64,000 bases of DNA from Oceanicaulis sp. (GCA_040112665.1 CP157796.1:1118813-1182812); one strand, 5' to 3'. Positions 16,591-25,766 are shown, counted from the stretch's first letter. Translations and numbers: made by a program. Notes: generated by a model not told the origin, from the sequence alone.

Positions 16591-17490
16591 TTAGTCCGAC
16601 CCGGTCTTCGCCTCGGCCGTCGCCGGAACGCCGCTCTGGGTCACCGCCGGACGTTTCATCAGGACGCGCAGAATGTTGCCCAGCGTTTTCGGCAGGTCCT
16701 TGCGGTGGACGACCTTGTCCACCATGCCCTTCTCCTGAAGGTATTCCGAGCGCTGAAAGCCCTCGGGCAGCTTTTCGCGGATGGTCTGCTCGATCACGCG
16801 CGGGCCGGCGAAGCCGATCAGCGCGCCGGGCTCGGCCAGATGCACGTCGCCCAGCATGGCGTAGCTCGCCGTCACCCCGCCCGTGGTGGGATCGCACAGC
16901 ACCACCACGTAAGGCAGGCCGGCATCGCGCAGCATTTCCACGCCCAGCGTGGTGCGCGGCATCTGCATCAGGCTCAGCGCGCCTTCCTGCATGCGCGCGC
17001 CGCCCGCCGCGGTGAAGCAGACCAGAGGCGTGCGCTTCTGCACTGCGACTTCGCAGGCCTTGATGAAGGCCTCGCCCGCGCCCATGCCCAGCGACCCGCC
17101 CATGAAGGAGAAGTCCTGAACGATGATCGTGGTCTCCAGCCCCTGCACGCGGCCCGTCGCGATCGCCATCGCGTCCTCGCGGCCGGTCTTCTTGCGCGCG
17201 GCGGCCAGGCGGTTGGTGTAGGGCTTGTCGTCGCGGAATTTCAGCGGGTCCTTGGCGACCTCGGGAATGGGGGTCTCGGTCCACTCCCCGTCGAAAGTGT
17301 ACTTGAAACGCTGGGCCGGGCCGATGCGCATGTGATGGCCGGCGGGCGTGACGTAGAGCCCGGCTTCAAGGTCCTTGGTGAAGACCATCTCGCCGGACAG
17401 CGGGCATTTCACCCAGAGATTTTCGGGCGTGTCGCGCTTTTCGAACATGCGCTGCACGCCGGGCGGGGTGATGCGTTGAAGCCAGCTCAT
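16591..17490 (-). CDS. accD: Acetyl-CoA carboxylase carboxyltransferase subunit beta
   Basis: A 299-residue subunit that, with AccA, transfers CO2 from biotin to acetyl-CoA to make malonyl-CoA. The crotonase-like core has [33 protein letters not shown] and [20 protein letters not shown]. The N-terminal zinc ribbon is degenerate: only Cys29 remains ([10 protein letters not shown]), and the second pair is replaced by YVTPAGHHM. Such loss occurs in several alphaproteobacteria. It lies 18 bases after trpA. Confidence 0.93.
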   Translation of the reverse strand: MSWLQRITPPGVQRMFEKRDTPENLWVKCPLSGEMVFTKDLEAGLYVTPAGHHMRIGPAQRFKYTFDGEWTETPIPEVAKDPLKFRDDKPYTNRLAAARKKTGREDAMAIATGRVQGLETTIIVQDFSFMGGSLGMGAGEAFIKACEVAVQKRTPLVCFTAAGGARMQEGALSLMQMPRTTLGVEMLRDAGLPYVVVLCDPTTGGVTASYAMLGDVHLAEPGALIGFAGPRVIEQTIREKLPEGFQRSEYLQEKGMVDKVVHRKDLPKTLGNILRVLMKRPAVTQSGVPATAEAKTGSD

Positions 17491-17508
17491 GACACGCCTT
17501 TCCTCTCT

Positions 17509-18303
17509 TCAGCCGCGCGCGCGGTGCGCCGCGTCGGCCAGTCGCCGGGCCAGATGCAAGGCCTGGTCCACGCCGCCGGTGTCCAGCGCGTCCACGATCG
17601 CCGAACCCACGACGACCGCGTCGGCGACCTTGCCGATCTCCGCGGCGCGCTCGGGCGTCTTCACGCCGAACCCGACCGCGACGGGCAGGCCGGACGCGGT
17701 GCGCACCCGCTCGACCGCCGCGGCGATGTCCGCGGTCTGGCCAGAGCCGGCGCCGGTGACGCCTGTCGTCGAGACGTAATAGACGAAACCGGACGCGTGC
17801 GTCACCACCTGCGGCAGGCGCTCGTCCGAGGTGGTCGGCGCGGCCAGGCGCACGAAGGCGAGGCCGTGGCCGTGCAGCGCCTCGCGCAGCTCGGCGTCCT
17901 CCTCGGGCGGGATGTCCACGCAGATCAGCCCGTCCGCGCCCGCCTCGGCCATCGCCGCAGCCGCCTCTACGTAGCCGCGCGAGAAGAACGGGTTGGCGTA
18001 GCCCATCAGCACGACAGGGGTGTCTGAGTTCGTCTCCCGGAACCGCTTTACGATCTCGAGCACGCCTGAAAGCGTCATGCCGCCCTCCAGCGCCCGGATC
18101 GCGGCGCGCTGGATGGTCGGACCGTCCGCCATCGGATCGGTGAACGGCACGCCCAGCTCGATGACGTCCGCACCGGCCTCGGCCAAGCCGGTCATCATCT
18201 CAAGCGTGGTGTCGGCGTCGGGATCGCCGGCCATGACGTAAGCCACGAAACCGGCGGTGTTTTCCTGCGCAAGGCGCGCAAAGGTCGGGGAAAGGCGGGT
18301 CAT
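17509..18303 (-). CDS. trpA: Tryptophan synthase alpha chain
   Basis: A 264-residue TIM barrel that splits indole-3-glycerol phosphate to indole, which is channelled to TrpB. Visible: VIELGVPFTDPMADGPTIQ with the catalytic Glu and Asp, PVVLMGYANPFF, GLICVDIPPEE and the phosphate loop VAVGFGVKTPERA. It is followed by accD. The BrnA antitoxin gene lies just upstream, so trpA is separated from trpB by a toxin-antitoxin module. Confidence 0.95.
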   Translation of the reverse strand: MTRLSPTFARLAQENTAGFVAYVMAGDPDADTTLEMMTGLAEAGADVIELGVPFTDPMADGPTIQRAAIRALEGGMTLSGVLEIVKRFRETNSDTPVVLMGYANPFFSRGYVEAAAAMAEAGADGLICVDIPPEEDAELREALHGHGLAFVRLAAPTTSDERLPQVVTHASGFVYYVSTTGVTGAGSGQTADIAAAVERVRTASGLPVAVGFGVKTPERAAEIGKVADAVVVGSAIVDALDTGGVDQALHLARRLADAAHRARG

Positions 18304-18362
18304 GTCCGCCTGTTTAGCGAAGCGGCAATGCCCGCGCCAGCCTGCAGGTGAGCCGCTCGGGC

Positions 18363-18656
18363 TCAGCCTGCGTCGCGCTTGATCGCGTTCATATAGGCGC
18401 GCAGGACCGCGTTCATGCGGGTCTGGTATCCGCGCCCGCCCTGCTTGAAGAATTCGATCACGTCGGCGTCGAATCGCACGGTCAGCTGCTTCTTGCCGAA
18501 GCCCGGCTTCCAGACGCCGCGCGCGAAATCTTCCTCGGTCAGCTCGGGGATGTCGGAGAAGTCGATGTCTTCGTCGCGGATCGCCTCGATCTCGCGCAGG
18601 CGCTCTTCGGACACCGGCGGCAGGTCTTCAAGTCTCACGCGAACCGTGCGTCCCAT
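18363..18656 (-). CDS. brnA: BrnA-type antitoxin
   Basis: A 97-residue protein whose C-terminus is a ribbon-helix-helix-like DNA-binding unit: KKQLTVRFDADVIEFFKQGGRGYQTRMNAVLRAYMNA. This is the signature of BrnA antitoxins, which bind BrnT and repress the operon. The N-terminal half is acidic (IEAIRDEDIDFSDIPELTEEDFARGVW) and is the likely toxin-binding region. It overlaps the brnT 3' end by 29 bases. It ends 59 bases before trpA. Confidence 0.88.
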   Translation of the reverse strand: MGRTVRVRLEDLPPVSEERLREIEAIRDEDIDFSDIPELTEEDFARGVWKPGFGKKQLTVRFDADVIEFFKQGGRGYQTRMNAVLRAYMNAIKRDAG

Positions 18657-18915
18657 AATAGCGGCTCCTCTCCTCGCGGCTGGCGGGACGGGCGGAGATG
18701 ATGCGCGTCTTGCCGTGTCGATCGGTATGAACGACGACGATCACAGGCCTGTTGCGAAGCGGGCCGATCGCCTTCCACCGCACTTCGCCGTCCGGCCCCT
18801 CGCGCGCCGGTATCACGACGTGATTACCGGCGAACAGCTCCACCGCCTCGCTGAACCCGATCCCGTGCTTGGCGCGGTGGGCGGCGTCCTTCGCCTCGTC
18901 CCATTCAAACAGCAT
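18628..18915 (-). CDS. brnT: BrnT-type ribonuclease toxin
   Basis: A 95-residue RelE-fold toxin: MLFEWDEAKDAAHRAKHGIGFSEAVELF, then VVIPAREGPDGEVRWKAIGPLRNRPVIVVVHTDR and RIISARPASREERSRYY, the full BrnT pattern. BrnT inhibits growth by cleaving RNA; BrnA neutralises it. The start at 18915 (MLFEWDE) matches family N-termini; 12 more in-frame residues upstream overlap the operator region. Toxin first, antitoxin second is the usual BrnTA order. Confidence 0.88.
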   Translation of the reverse strand: MLFEWDEAKDAAHRAKHGIGFSEAVELFAGNHVVIPAREGPDGEVRWKAIGPLRNRPVIVVVHTDRHGKTRIISARPASREERSRYYGTHGSRET

Positions 18916-18919
18916 TGTA

Positions 18920-18970
18920 GTTACGCGCGTCGTTACAGACAAGCGGCGCAATTCGCCTCAGGCGCGTAAC
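18920..18970. promoter_or_regulatory. Candidate brnTA operator
   Basis: A perfect 9-base inverted repeat, GTTACGCGC (18920-18928) and GCGCGTAAC (18962-18970), flanks a third GTTAC box at 18932. All lie in the 70 bases between trpB and brnT, immediately before the toxin start. BrnA proteins bind such repeats to autoregulate, so this is the likely site; not demonstrated. Confidence 0.55.
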
Positions 18971-18985
18971 ATTTCCCGTTTTGCG

Positions 18986-20197
18986 CTAAAGCGCCACCCC
19001 AAGCGCGTCGGCGACGCTGAACACGTCCTTGTCGCCGCGGCCGCACATGTTCATCAGGATGATCCCTTCAGGGCCCAGCTCCTTGGCCAGGTCGCGCACA
19101 CGCGCCAGCGCATGGGCGGGTTCGAGCGCGGGGATGATGCCTTCGAGCCTGGCGCACATCTGGAACATCTCCAGCGCCTCGTCGTCGGTGGCGGCCTGAT
19201 ATTCCGCGCGGCCGGCGTCGTGCAGGAAGGCGTGCTCGGGGCCGATGCCGGGATAGTCGAGCCCGGCGGAGATCGAGTGGCCTTCGGTGATCTGACCGTC
19301 CGCATCCTGAAGAAGATAGGTCTTGTTGCCGTGAAGGATGCCCGGCCGGCCGCCGTTCAGGCTCGCGGCGTGATCGGGACCGTCCAGCCCCTTGCCGGCG
19401 GCCTCCACCCCGATCAGGCGCACGCTCTCGTCCTCGAGGAAGGGGTGAAACAGCCCCATCGCGTTCGAGCCGCCGCCGATGCAGGCCACGGCCGCGTCAG
19501 GCAGCCGCCCCAGCCGCTCCATCATCTGGGCTCGGGCCTCGCGTCCGATCACGGACTGAAAATCGCGCACCATCATCGGATAGGGGTGCGGGCCGGCGAC
19601 CGTCCCGATCACGTAGAAGGTCTCGTCTGGATAGGTCACCCAGTCGCGCAGCGCCTCGTTCATCGCGTCCTTCAGCGTGCCGCGCCCTGACGTGACCGCA
19701 TGCACCTTCGCGCCCAGAAGCTTCATACGGAACACGTTGGGTTTCTGGCGCTCGACATCGGTCGCGCCCATGAACACCTCGCACGGCAGGCCGAAGCGCG
19801 CCGCGACGGTGGCGGTCGCCACGCCGTGCTGGCCTGCGCCAGTCTCCGCGATGATCCGGGTCTTGCCCATGCGCTTGGCCAGCAGCACCTGGCCCAGGCA
19901 GTTGTTGATCTTGTGCGCGCCGGTGTGGTTGAGCTCGTCGCGCTTGAACCAGATCTGCGCCCCGCCGAAGGCCCCGGTCAGCCGTTCGGCGAAGTAGAGC
20001 GGGCTCGGACGGCCGACGAAGTCGCGGCTGAACAGGTCGAACTCGGCCACGAAGTCCGGATCGTCCTTATACCGATCATAGGCCTTTTCGAGCGCCAGTA
20101 TGTTCGGCATCAGCGTTTCGGCGACATAGCGCCCGCCGAACTCTCCGAACCGGCCCTCGGCGTCGGGAAACTGGGAAAAGGCGTTGGGGTTGGTCAT
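18986..20197 (-). CDS. trpB: Tryptophan synthase beta chain
   Basis: A 403-residue PLP enzyme that condenses indole and serine into tryptophan. Hallmarks are [19 protein letters not shown], the PLP lysine in [33 protein letters not shown] and the phosphate-binding [12 protein letters not shown]. Complete and co-directional with trpF. It is separated from trpF by 177 bases containing a palindromic repeat, and from trpA by brnTA. Confidence 0.96.
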   Translation of the reverse strand: MTNPNAFSQFPDAEGRFGEFGGRYVAETLMPNILALEKAYDRYKDDPDFVAEFDLFSRDFVGRPSPLYFAERLTGAFGGAQIWFKRDELNHTGAHKINNCLGQVLLAKRMGKTRIIAETGAGQHGVATATVAARFGLPCEVFMGATDVERQKPNVFRMKLLGAKVHAVTSGRGTLKDAMNEALRDWVTYPDETFYVIGTVAGPHPYPMMVRDFQSVIGREARAQMMERLGRLPDAAVACIGGGSNAMGLFHPFLEDESVRLIGVEAAGKGLDGPDHAASLNGGRPGILHGNKTYLLQDADGQITEGHSISAGLDYPGIGPEHAFLHDAGRAEYQAATDDEALEMFQMCARLEGIIPALEPAHALARVRDLAKELGPEGIILMNMCGRGDKDVFSVADALGVAL

Positions 20198-20217
20198 GTC
20201 GATCTACCGTTCGGGCG

Positions 20218-20337
20218 CCCCCACCCCGGCCCTCCCCCGAGGGGGGAGGGTGGGCTGGGGCGGCGTCCCGCGTTCATCTGGTTCGGGCGGCGAAGCGTTT
20301 CGCCTCCCTCCCCTTCAGGGGAGGGCCGGGGTGGGGT
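20218..20337. repeat. Palindromic C-rich repeat pair between trpF and trpB
   Basis: Two inverted arms, CCCCACCCCGGCCCTCCCCC (from 20218) and the complementary GGGAGGGCCGGGGTGGGG (ending 20337), enclose about 50 bases. Each arm also has an internal stem around CCTCCCC/GGGGAGG. The same element recurs at 21085, 48425, 56988, 58289, 58782, 58881 and 58972. It sits within the trp transcript, so it could form mRNA structure. Confidence 0.8.
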
Positions 20338-20374
20338 GTACACAAGCGCGAACCCCTGCGAGACGCAAGCGGGC

Positions 20375-21010
20375 TCATGACCGGGCCGCAGCGGCGAAGG
20401 GCGCGAACCGGGACAGGTCCTTCACGCCGGGCGCGGACTCCACGCCGCTGACGACGTCCACGCCCGCCGCGCCGGAGGCGGCGACGGCGCCTGCGACGGT
20501 GTCCACGGCGAGCCCGCCGGCCAGAAGCCAGGGCGCGCCCGGATCGAAGCCCTTCAGAAGGCCGTAATCCCAGGCCTGCCCCAGCCCGCCGGGCCGGCTC
20601 GATCCTTTCGGCGGGCGCGCGTCGAACACGAAGCCGTCCACATGGCCGCGATAGCGCCCGGCCCTGGACAGATCGCCAGCCTCGGCCACGCCCAGCGCCT
20701 TCCACACGCCGGCCTCGGCGTACTGGCGCACGTCATGGCAGCGCAGCGGGCTTTCCTCGCCGTGCAGCTGGATGAAATCGGGTCGCATCTTCACCAGCAC
20801 CTCGGCCAGCAGCGCGTCGTCGGGATCGACCAGCACGGCGACCGACTTCGCCGCGCCCTTGCGGCGGCTGAGCGCGCCTGCGGTCTCCGGGCTCACATGG
20901 CGCGGGCTTCTTGGGAAGATCACGAAGCCCAGATAGTCCGCGCCCGCGTCCACCGCAGCGTCGACGGCGGCGTCGTCGTTCAGCCCGCAGAATTTCACCT
21001 GGATCGTCAT
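20375..21010 (-). CDS. trpF: Phosphoribosylanthranilate isomerase
   Basis: A 211-residue TIM barrel that isomerises phosphoribosylanthranilate to CdRP in tryptophan synthesis. It carries VKFCGLNDDAAVDAAVDAGADYLGFVIFPRSPR (catalytic Cys in KFCG), the catalytic Asp in FVFDARPPKG and WLLAGGLAVDTV near the end. The usual CGI/T is CGL here. The ATG at 21010 puts KFCG at residues 6-9, the normal place. It is the first gene of the trp run here. Confidence 0.93.
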   Translation of the reverse strand: MTIQVKFCGLNDDAAVDAAVDAGADYLGFVIFPRSPRHVSPETAGALSRRKGAAKSVAVLVDPDDALLAEVLVKMRPDFIQLHGEESPLRCHDVRQYAEAGVWKALGVAEAGDLSRAGRYRGHVDGFVFDARPPKGSSRPGGLGQAWDYGLLKGFDPGAPWLLAGGLAVDTVAGAVAASGAAGVDVVSGVESAPGVKDLSRFAPFAAAARS

Positions 21011-21084
21011 GGCGCTGATGTAGCGCGGCGCGGTGGCGGGGGCCAGCGGGCGGCGGCATGCGCGAGCGCGGTAGAAGCCAGCGC

Positions 21085-21146
21085 CGCCCCCACCCGACCC
21101 GGACCTGCCGGTCCGGCCCACCCTCCCCACAGAGGGGAGGGAGTTT
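21085..21146. repeat. Palindromic C-rich repeat, single copy
   Basis: A single unit of the element described at 20218, with an internal CCGGACCTGCCGGTCCGG stem and ending CCCTCCCCACAGAGGGGAGG. It lies in the 349-base gene-free stretch 21011-21359 between ihfB and trpF. That stretch otherwise holds only the second repeat (21165-21249) and the ihfB terminator. Confidence 0.75.
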
Positions 21147-21164
21147 CCCCCAATCTCTCACCAT

Positions 21165-21249
21165 CGTCATTCCCGCGAAAGCGGGAACCCAGAGCCTCAG
21201 GCGCCGGCGTTCGGCGATCGCTGGGTCCCCGCTTTCGCGGGGATGACGA
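21165..21249. repeat. Long inverted-repeat element with CCCGCGAAAGCGGG arms, copy 1
   Basis: An 85-base near-perfect palindrome: the left arm has TCCCGCGAAAGCGGGAACCC and the right arm GGGTCCCCGCTTTCGCGGGG, ending ATGACGA. Each arm is itself a stem-loop around CGAAAGCG. A second copy is at 42403-42486. Such elements are widespread in alphaproteobacterial intergenic regions. Confidence 0.85.
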
Positions 21250-21307
21250 AATCTGAGCGGTCGCGATTTTCCCGGCGAGGCGCGTCGCCGCTCAATCACC
21301 CCGAACG

Positions 21308-21338
21308 AAAAAGGCCGCACCCTTCGGCGCGGCCTTTT
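21308..21338 (-). terminator. Terminator of ihfB
   Basis: Stem AAAAGGCCGC against GCGGCCTTTT with a loop of about ten bases and a run of T on the minus strand, 22 bases after the ihfB stop. Confidence 0.85.
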
Positions 21339-21359
21339 CAATTCCAGCGTCCGCCAGGC

Positions 21360-21644
21360 TCACGCCTTGCCGTCGACCCGCTCGCGCAATTCCTTGCCGG
21401 TCTTGAAGAAGGGGACGTGCTTTTCCTTCACCGGCACGGGGTCGCCGGTGCGCGGGTTGCGGCCCTGGCGCGGGGGGCGGTTTCTAACCGAGAAGGCGCC
21501 GAAGCCGCGCAGCTCGACCCGTTCGCCGCGCTCGAGCGCTTCGGCGATCTCTTCGAGCACGCAGTTCACCACCCGCTCCAGATCCTTCTGGTAGAGGTGC
21601 GGGTGGGCTTCGGCGAGCCGTTCGATGAGTTCGGATTTGATCAT
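21360..21644 (-). CDS. ihfB: Integration host factor subunit beta
   Basis: A 94-residue DNA-bending protein of the HU/IHF family: [26 protein letters not shown], then [29 protein letters not shown] with the DNA-intercalating proline arm. It pairs with IHF-alpha in nucleoid structure and recombination. It follows rpsA as in most proteobacteria. It has its own terminator, and rpsA also ends at a terminator 84 bases upstream of its start, so it is probably transcribed separately. Confidence 0.93.
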   Translation of the reverse strand: MIKSELIERLAEAHPHLYQKDLERVVNCVLEEIAEALERGERVELRGFGAFSVRNRPPRQGRNPRTGDPVPVKEKHVPFFKTGKELRERVDGKA

Positions 21645-21727
21645 TGGCCGTCCCCTAACCCTTTTGAAAACAGCTTAGAAACACGGGTTAACGTTCGTCA
21701 ATCGCAGATTGGCCCATAACGCATAAT

Positions 21728-21761
21728 AAAATTCCCCGGAGCGGGGGCTCCGGGGAATTTC
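21728..21761 (-). terminator. Terminator of rpsA
   Basis: Stem AAATTCCCCGGAGC against GCTCCGGGGAATTT (14 bp, 21729-21760) with a short GGGG loop. It lies 29 bases after the rpsA stop and is A/T-rich on both sides. Confidence 0.9.
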
Positions 21762-21789
21762 ATAAAACCGGTTCAGACCCTGTCCGGGC

Positions 21790-23490
21790 TTATTCGGACT
21801 TGTCCTGATCCTTCAGGGCGGCGCCCAGGATGTCGCCCAGCGAGGCGCCGGAGTCGGTGGAGCCGTACTGCTCGACCGCTTCCTTCTCCTCGGCGACTTC
21901 CAGCGCCTTGATCGACACCGAGATGCGGCGCGACGCCTTGTCGATATTGGTCACGCGGGCGTCGACCTTGTCGCCGACGGCGAAGCGCTCGGGGCGCTGC
22001 TCGGCGCGGTCACGGGAAAGGTCGGACTTGCGGATGAAGGACTTCATCAGCCCGTCCGAACCCACGGCGACCTCGATGCCGCCCGAGGTGATCTCGGTCA
22101 CGGTGCAGGTCACGGTCTGGCCGCGCTTGAAGCCGCCGTCGTCCATCGGATCGCCGGCCAGCTGCTTCACGCCCAGGCTGACGCGTTCCTTCTCGACGTC
22201 GACGTCCAGGACCTTGGCGCGAACCATGTCGCCCTTCTTGTAGTCCTGGATGGCGTCTTCGCCCGAACGATCCCAGTCGAGATCGGACAGGTGCACCATG
22301 CCGTCGATTTCGTCGTCGACGCCGATGAACAGGCCGAACTCGGTGATGTTCTTGACCTCGCCCTCGACCTCGGTGCCGGCGGGGTGGGTTTCGGCGAACA
22401 CTTCCCACGGATTGCGCTGGGTCTGCTTGATGCCCAGCGAGACGCGGCGCTTGTCGGGATCGACGTCGAGCACCATCACGTCCACTTCCTGGGAGGTGGA
22501 GACGATCTTGCCCGGGTGGATGTTCTTCTTGGTCCAGCTCATTTCGGAGACGTGGACCAGGCCTTCCACGCCCGGCTCGAGCTCCACGAAGGCGCCGTAC
22601 TCGGCGATGTTGGTGACCCGGCCGGTGAAGACCGCGCCCACCGGATACTTGACCGAGACGCCTTCCCAGGGATCGGACTGAAGCTGCTTCATGCCCAGCG
22701 AGATGCGCTGGGTTTCCTTATTGATCTTGATGATCTGGACGTTGACCGTCTGGCCGACTTCCACGACTTCGCTCGGGTGGCCGACGCGGCTCCAGCTCAT
22801 GTCGGTGACGTGCAACAGGCCGTCGATGCCGCCCAGATCCACGAACGCACCGTAATCGGTGATGTTCTTGACCACGCCTTCGCGGACTTCGCCCTCGGCC
22901 AGCTGGCCGACGAGTTCGGCGCGCTGTTCGGCGCGGGACTCTTCAAGCACGGCGCGGCGGGAGACCACGATATTGCCCCGCGGACGGTCCATTTTCAGGA
23001 TCGCGAAGGGCTGTTCCTTGTTCATCAGCGGGGTGACGTCGCGCACCGGGCGGATGTCGACCTGCGAGCCGGGCAGGAAGGCGCTGGCGCCGCCCAGATC
23101 CACGGTGAAGCCGCCCTTGACCCGGCCGACGATGGCGCCGGTGACCGGCTCCTTGTCCTCGAACTGCTTTTCGAGGCGATCCCAGGCCTCTTCGCGGCGG
23201 GCCTTGTCGCGGCTCAGGACCGCTTCGCCCATCGCGTTCTCGATGCGCTCGAGATAGACTTCGACGTCATCGCCGGTCTTGGGAAGGGTCGCGCCGGGGC
23301 CGGAGAATTCACGAAGCGCCACGCGGCCTTCGGTCTTCAGGCCGACGTCGATGACCACGACGTCGTTCTCAACGGCGGTGACGCGGCCCTTGACGACCGA
23401 GCCTTCCATCAGGTCGCGGCCGGCGAGGCTCGCTTCCAGCATCTGCGCGAAATCGTCCTGGGTCGGAGACGAGGTTTGGGTGTCGGACAT
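21790..23490 (-). CDS. rpsA: 30S ribosomal protein S1
   Basis: A 566-residue protein with six S1 (OB-fold) domains; the repeated [41 protein letters not shown] and [20 protein letters not shown] motifs are visible. It binds mRNA on the 30S subunit and is needed for most translation initiation. The ATG at 23490 ([18 protein letters not shown]) is chosen; upstream frame to 23793 is low-complexity and Arg-rich. Here aroA lies directly upstream; cmk, usually between them, is absent. Confidence 0.95.
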   Translation of the reverse strand: MSDTQTSSPTQDDFAQMLEASLAGRDLMEGSVVKGRVTAVENDVVVIDVGLKTEGRVALREFSGPGATLPKTGDDVEVYLERIENAMGEAVLSRDKARREEAWDRLEKQFEDKEPVTGAIVGRVKGGFTVDLGGASAFLPGSQVDIRPVRDVTPLMNKEQPFAILKMDRPRGNIVVSRRAVLEESRAEQRAELVGQLAEGEVREGVVKNITDYGAFVDLGGIDGLLHVTDMSWSRVGHPSEVVEVGQTVNVQIIKINKETQRISLGMKQLQSDPWEGVSVKYPVGAVFTGRVTNIAEYGAFVELEPGVEGLVHVSEMSWTKKNIHPGKIVSTSQEVDVMVLDVDPDKRRVSLGIKQTQRNPWEVFAETHPAGTEVEGEVKNITEFGLFIGVDDEIDGMVHLSDLDWDRSGEDAIQDYKKGDMVRAKVLDVDVEKERVSLGVKQLAGDPMDDGGFKRGQTVTCTVTEITSGGIEVAVGSDGLMKSFIRKSDLSRDRAEQRPERFAVGDKVDARVTNIDKASRRISVSIKALEVAEEKEAVEQYGSTDSGASLGDILGAALKDQDKSE

Positions 23491-23829
23491 GGGTTGGGGT
23501 TGCTCCAGAGACAGTCTTGTTGGTTTCCGGCCGGCCGGTTGTGTCCGGCGGTCTTGCCGCGCGCGGCGGCGAAATTCCTTCGTCGAAAGCCGCGAGCGGC
23601 CGGAACGTTCAAGCACACGAATGGGCGGCGTGAGGGCTCGGCTTCGGCGCGCAAACGATCGAGGATGATCTTTGAAACGCGCCGGCGCGCGGCCCCTGAC
23701 CGCCCGGCGACTGCGGACCCGCAGCCGGCGCCCCTGAAGGCCGCCCGGCGCGAAACCGCGCGCGTACCTACTCCATAAGCCCGGTGCGGGCAAGCGCCCG
23801 GCGGCGATTAGGGGAGTCTGCGCGCGGGT
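23491..23829. other. Gene-free stretch between aroA and rpsA
   Basis: These 339 bases hold the promoter and leader of rpsA. I see several GC-rich stem-loops (for example around CCGGCCGGCCGG at 23527) but no convincing gene, and no cytidylate kinase gene or remnant that I can recognise. An Arg-rich open frame continuous with rpsA is not credible coding sequence. Confidence 0.6.
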
Positions 23830-25176
23830 TTAGCCGATATCCGCCCCCAGCGCGGCCATGTCGTCGAAAAAGCCCGGATAGCTCGTGGCGATCATCGCGG
23901 TTTCGTCGACCTTGACCGGCTGCTGCGCGCCCAGGCCCAGAACAAGGCCGCTCATCGCCAGGCGGTGGTCGTGATCGGTGGCCACCAGCCCGCCGCCGGG
24001 AACCCCGCCCGGCCCCTTGCCGTCCACCGCCAGGCTGTCGGGGCCCAGCTCGACCGCAACGCCGTTGGCCACCAGAAGGGCGGCCGAGGCTGCGAGCCGG
24101 TCGCTCTCCTTGGCGCGCAGCTCGGCCAGCCCGTTCATCTGCGTGCGGCCTTCGGCGAAGGCGGCGAGGACGGACAGGATCGGGTATTCGTCGATCATCG
24201 AGGGCGCGCGTTCGGCGGGCACGTTCACGCCTTCAAGAACGCTCGTCCGCGCGGTGACGTCCACCAGCGCCTCGCCGCAGCGCTCGCCGGCGGGGACGAT
24301 GTCAAGATCGGCGCCCATCTCCTTCAGCGTCTCGTAAAGGCCGAACCGGGCCTCGTTGAGCATCACCCCGCGCACGGTGATCTCGCTGTCCGGGCAGATC
24401 AGCGCGGCCGCGATCAGGAACGCCGCCGAGCTGGGATCGCCGGGGATCGCCACGTCGCAGGCGGTGAGCTGTCTGCCGCCGCGCACCCGCGCGACCAAGC
24501 CTTCGCCCTCGCGCGCCCAGTCCAGATCAGCCCCCCAGAGCGGGGCCATGACTTCGGTTTGCGCCCGCGTCGCCCGCGGCTCGCTGACCGTGGTCTCGCC
24601 GTCCGCGCCCAGCCCCGCCAGCAGGATCGCGCTTTTGACCTGCGCCGAGGCGACAGGCGGGGAGTACACGATGGGTTTGAGGCGGGCCGAGCCGTTGAGC
24701 GTCGCCGGCAGGCGGCCGCCCTCGCGCGCCTGGCTTTTCGCGCCCATCGTGGCGAGCGGGTCGAGCACCCGGGCCATAGGCCGGCGCGACAGGCTTTCAT
24801 CGCCGCTGAACACGGCGGTGAGGTCGAACCGCGCCGCCGCGCCCATCAGAAGCCGCACCCCGGTGCCGGAATTTCCCAGATCGAGCGGTTCGGCCGGGCT
24901 GGTCCAGTCAGCCCCTGAAATCCGCCACGCCCCGTCCTCGCTCCGCTTCACCGACGCGCCAAGCCTGGCGACCGCGTTCGCCGTGGCCAGCACGTCGCCG
25001 CTTTCCAGAAGATCTTCGATGCGGCTTTCCCCCTTCGCCAGCGCAGAAAAGATCACCGCCCTGTGGGAGGCCGACTTGTCCGGCGCGGCCTGCAGCGATC
25101 CGGCCAAGCCCTTGCTCGAACGGGCGGTTCCCGGTCCGGAGCGCGGCGCGTGCGCGGCTTTGGGGAGGTCGGTCAT
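23830..25176 (-). CDS. aroA: 3-phosphoshikimate 1-carboxyvinyltransferase (EPSP synthase)
   Basis: A 448-residue enzyme joining shikimate 3-phosphate and PEP in aromatic amino acid synthesis. Sequence order follows the class II branch: APDKSASHRAVIFSALAKGES, LDLGNSGTGVRLLMG, RRPMARVLDPLATMGA, ASAQVKSAILLAGL, DPSSAAFLIAAAL, RAPSMIDEYPILSVLAAFAEG and LRAKESDRLAA. In the residue that makes CP4-type enzymes insensitive to glyphosate (Ala in NAATG) this protein has Gly (NSGTG). It precedes rpsA by 339 bases. Confidence 0.94.
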   Translation of the reverse strand: MTDLPKAAHAPRSGPGTARSSKGLAGSLQAAPDKSASHRAVIFSALAKGESRIEDLLESGDVLATANAVARLGASVKRSEDGAWRISGADWTSPAEPLDLGNSGTGVRLLMGAAARFDLTAVFSGDESLSRRPMARVLDPLATMGAKSQAREGGRLPATLNGSARLKPIVYSPPVASAQVKSAILLAGLGADGETTVSEPRATRAQTEVMAPLWGADLDWAREGEGLVARVRGGRQLTACDVAIPGDPSSAAFLIAAALICPDSEITVRGVMLNEARFGLYETLKEMGADLDIVPAGERCGEALVDVTARTSVLEGVNVPAERAPSMIDEYPILSVLAAFAEGRTQMNGLAELRAKESDRLAASAALLVANGVAVELGPDSLAVDGKGPGGVPGGGLVATDHDHRLAMSGLVLGLGAQQPVKVDETAMIATSYPGFFDDMAALGADIG

Positions 25177-25295
25177 GGCGGGCTTTCCGGCGCGAGTGCG
25201 AAACGGGTGGAAATCGGGTTTTGACAGGGGGCGGAGAACGTGGCAACTGGCGCGCCGTTTTCCATCCTGTTCGGCTTCTGGCGAGGATCCCTGCC

Positions 25296-25766
25296 GTGCC
25301 CAAACCCGATCTCGGCGCCAAGCGCACCTGTCCTGAAACCGGCAAGAAGTTTTACGATCTGAACAAGGATCCGATCGTTTCCCCCTTCACCGGTAAGGAA
25401 TACCCGCTCTCCTACTTCGAGGAAGTGGTCGCGAAGACCCCCAAGCCCTCCAAGCGCGACGTCAAGGACGACGAGGAGGAGGACAAGGAGGTCGAGGACG
25501 ACAAGGAGACCGACGAGGACGAGGACGACGACGGTCCCGAGCTCGACGAGGAGCCCATCGACCTGGGCGACGACGAGGAAGAGGACGACACGCCGAAACC
25601 CAAGCGCGCCGCCGCCGCCTCGCCGGACGAGGAGCTCGAAGGCTTCTCCGACGACGACGGCGATGACGACGACGCCGATCTCGGTGACGACGACGTGCTT
25701 CTCGACGACGAAGACGACGATCTCGGCGACGATATCGGGGTCGGCGACGACGAAGACGACGACTGA
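25296..25766 (+). CDS. TIGR02300 family FYDLN acidic protein
   Basis: A 156-residue protein. The N-terminal 45 residues are conserved: LGAKRTCPETGKKFYDLNKD, then PIVSPFTGKEYPLSYFEE, including the CxxTGKKFYDLN zinc-ribbon-like motif. The remaining 110 residues are almost entirely Asp, Glu, Lys and Gly and surely disordered. Function is unknown. I choose GTG at 25296 (VPKPDLGAKR), preceded by a GAGG ribosome-binding site; the upstream extension lies in the aroA promoter region. Confidence 0.88.
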   Translation: MPKPDLGAKRTCPETGKKFYDLNKDPIVSPFTGKEYPLSYFEEVVAKTPKPSKRDVKDDEEEDKEVEDDKETDEDEDDDGPELDEEPIDLGDDEEEDDTPKPKRAAAASPDEELEGFSDDDGDDDDADLGDDDVLLDDEDDDLGDDIGVGDDEDDD

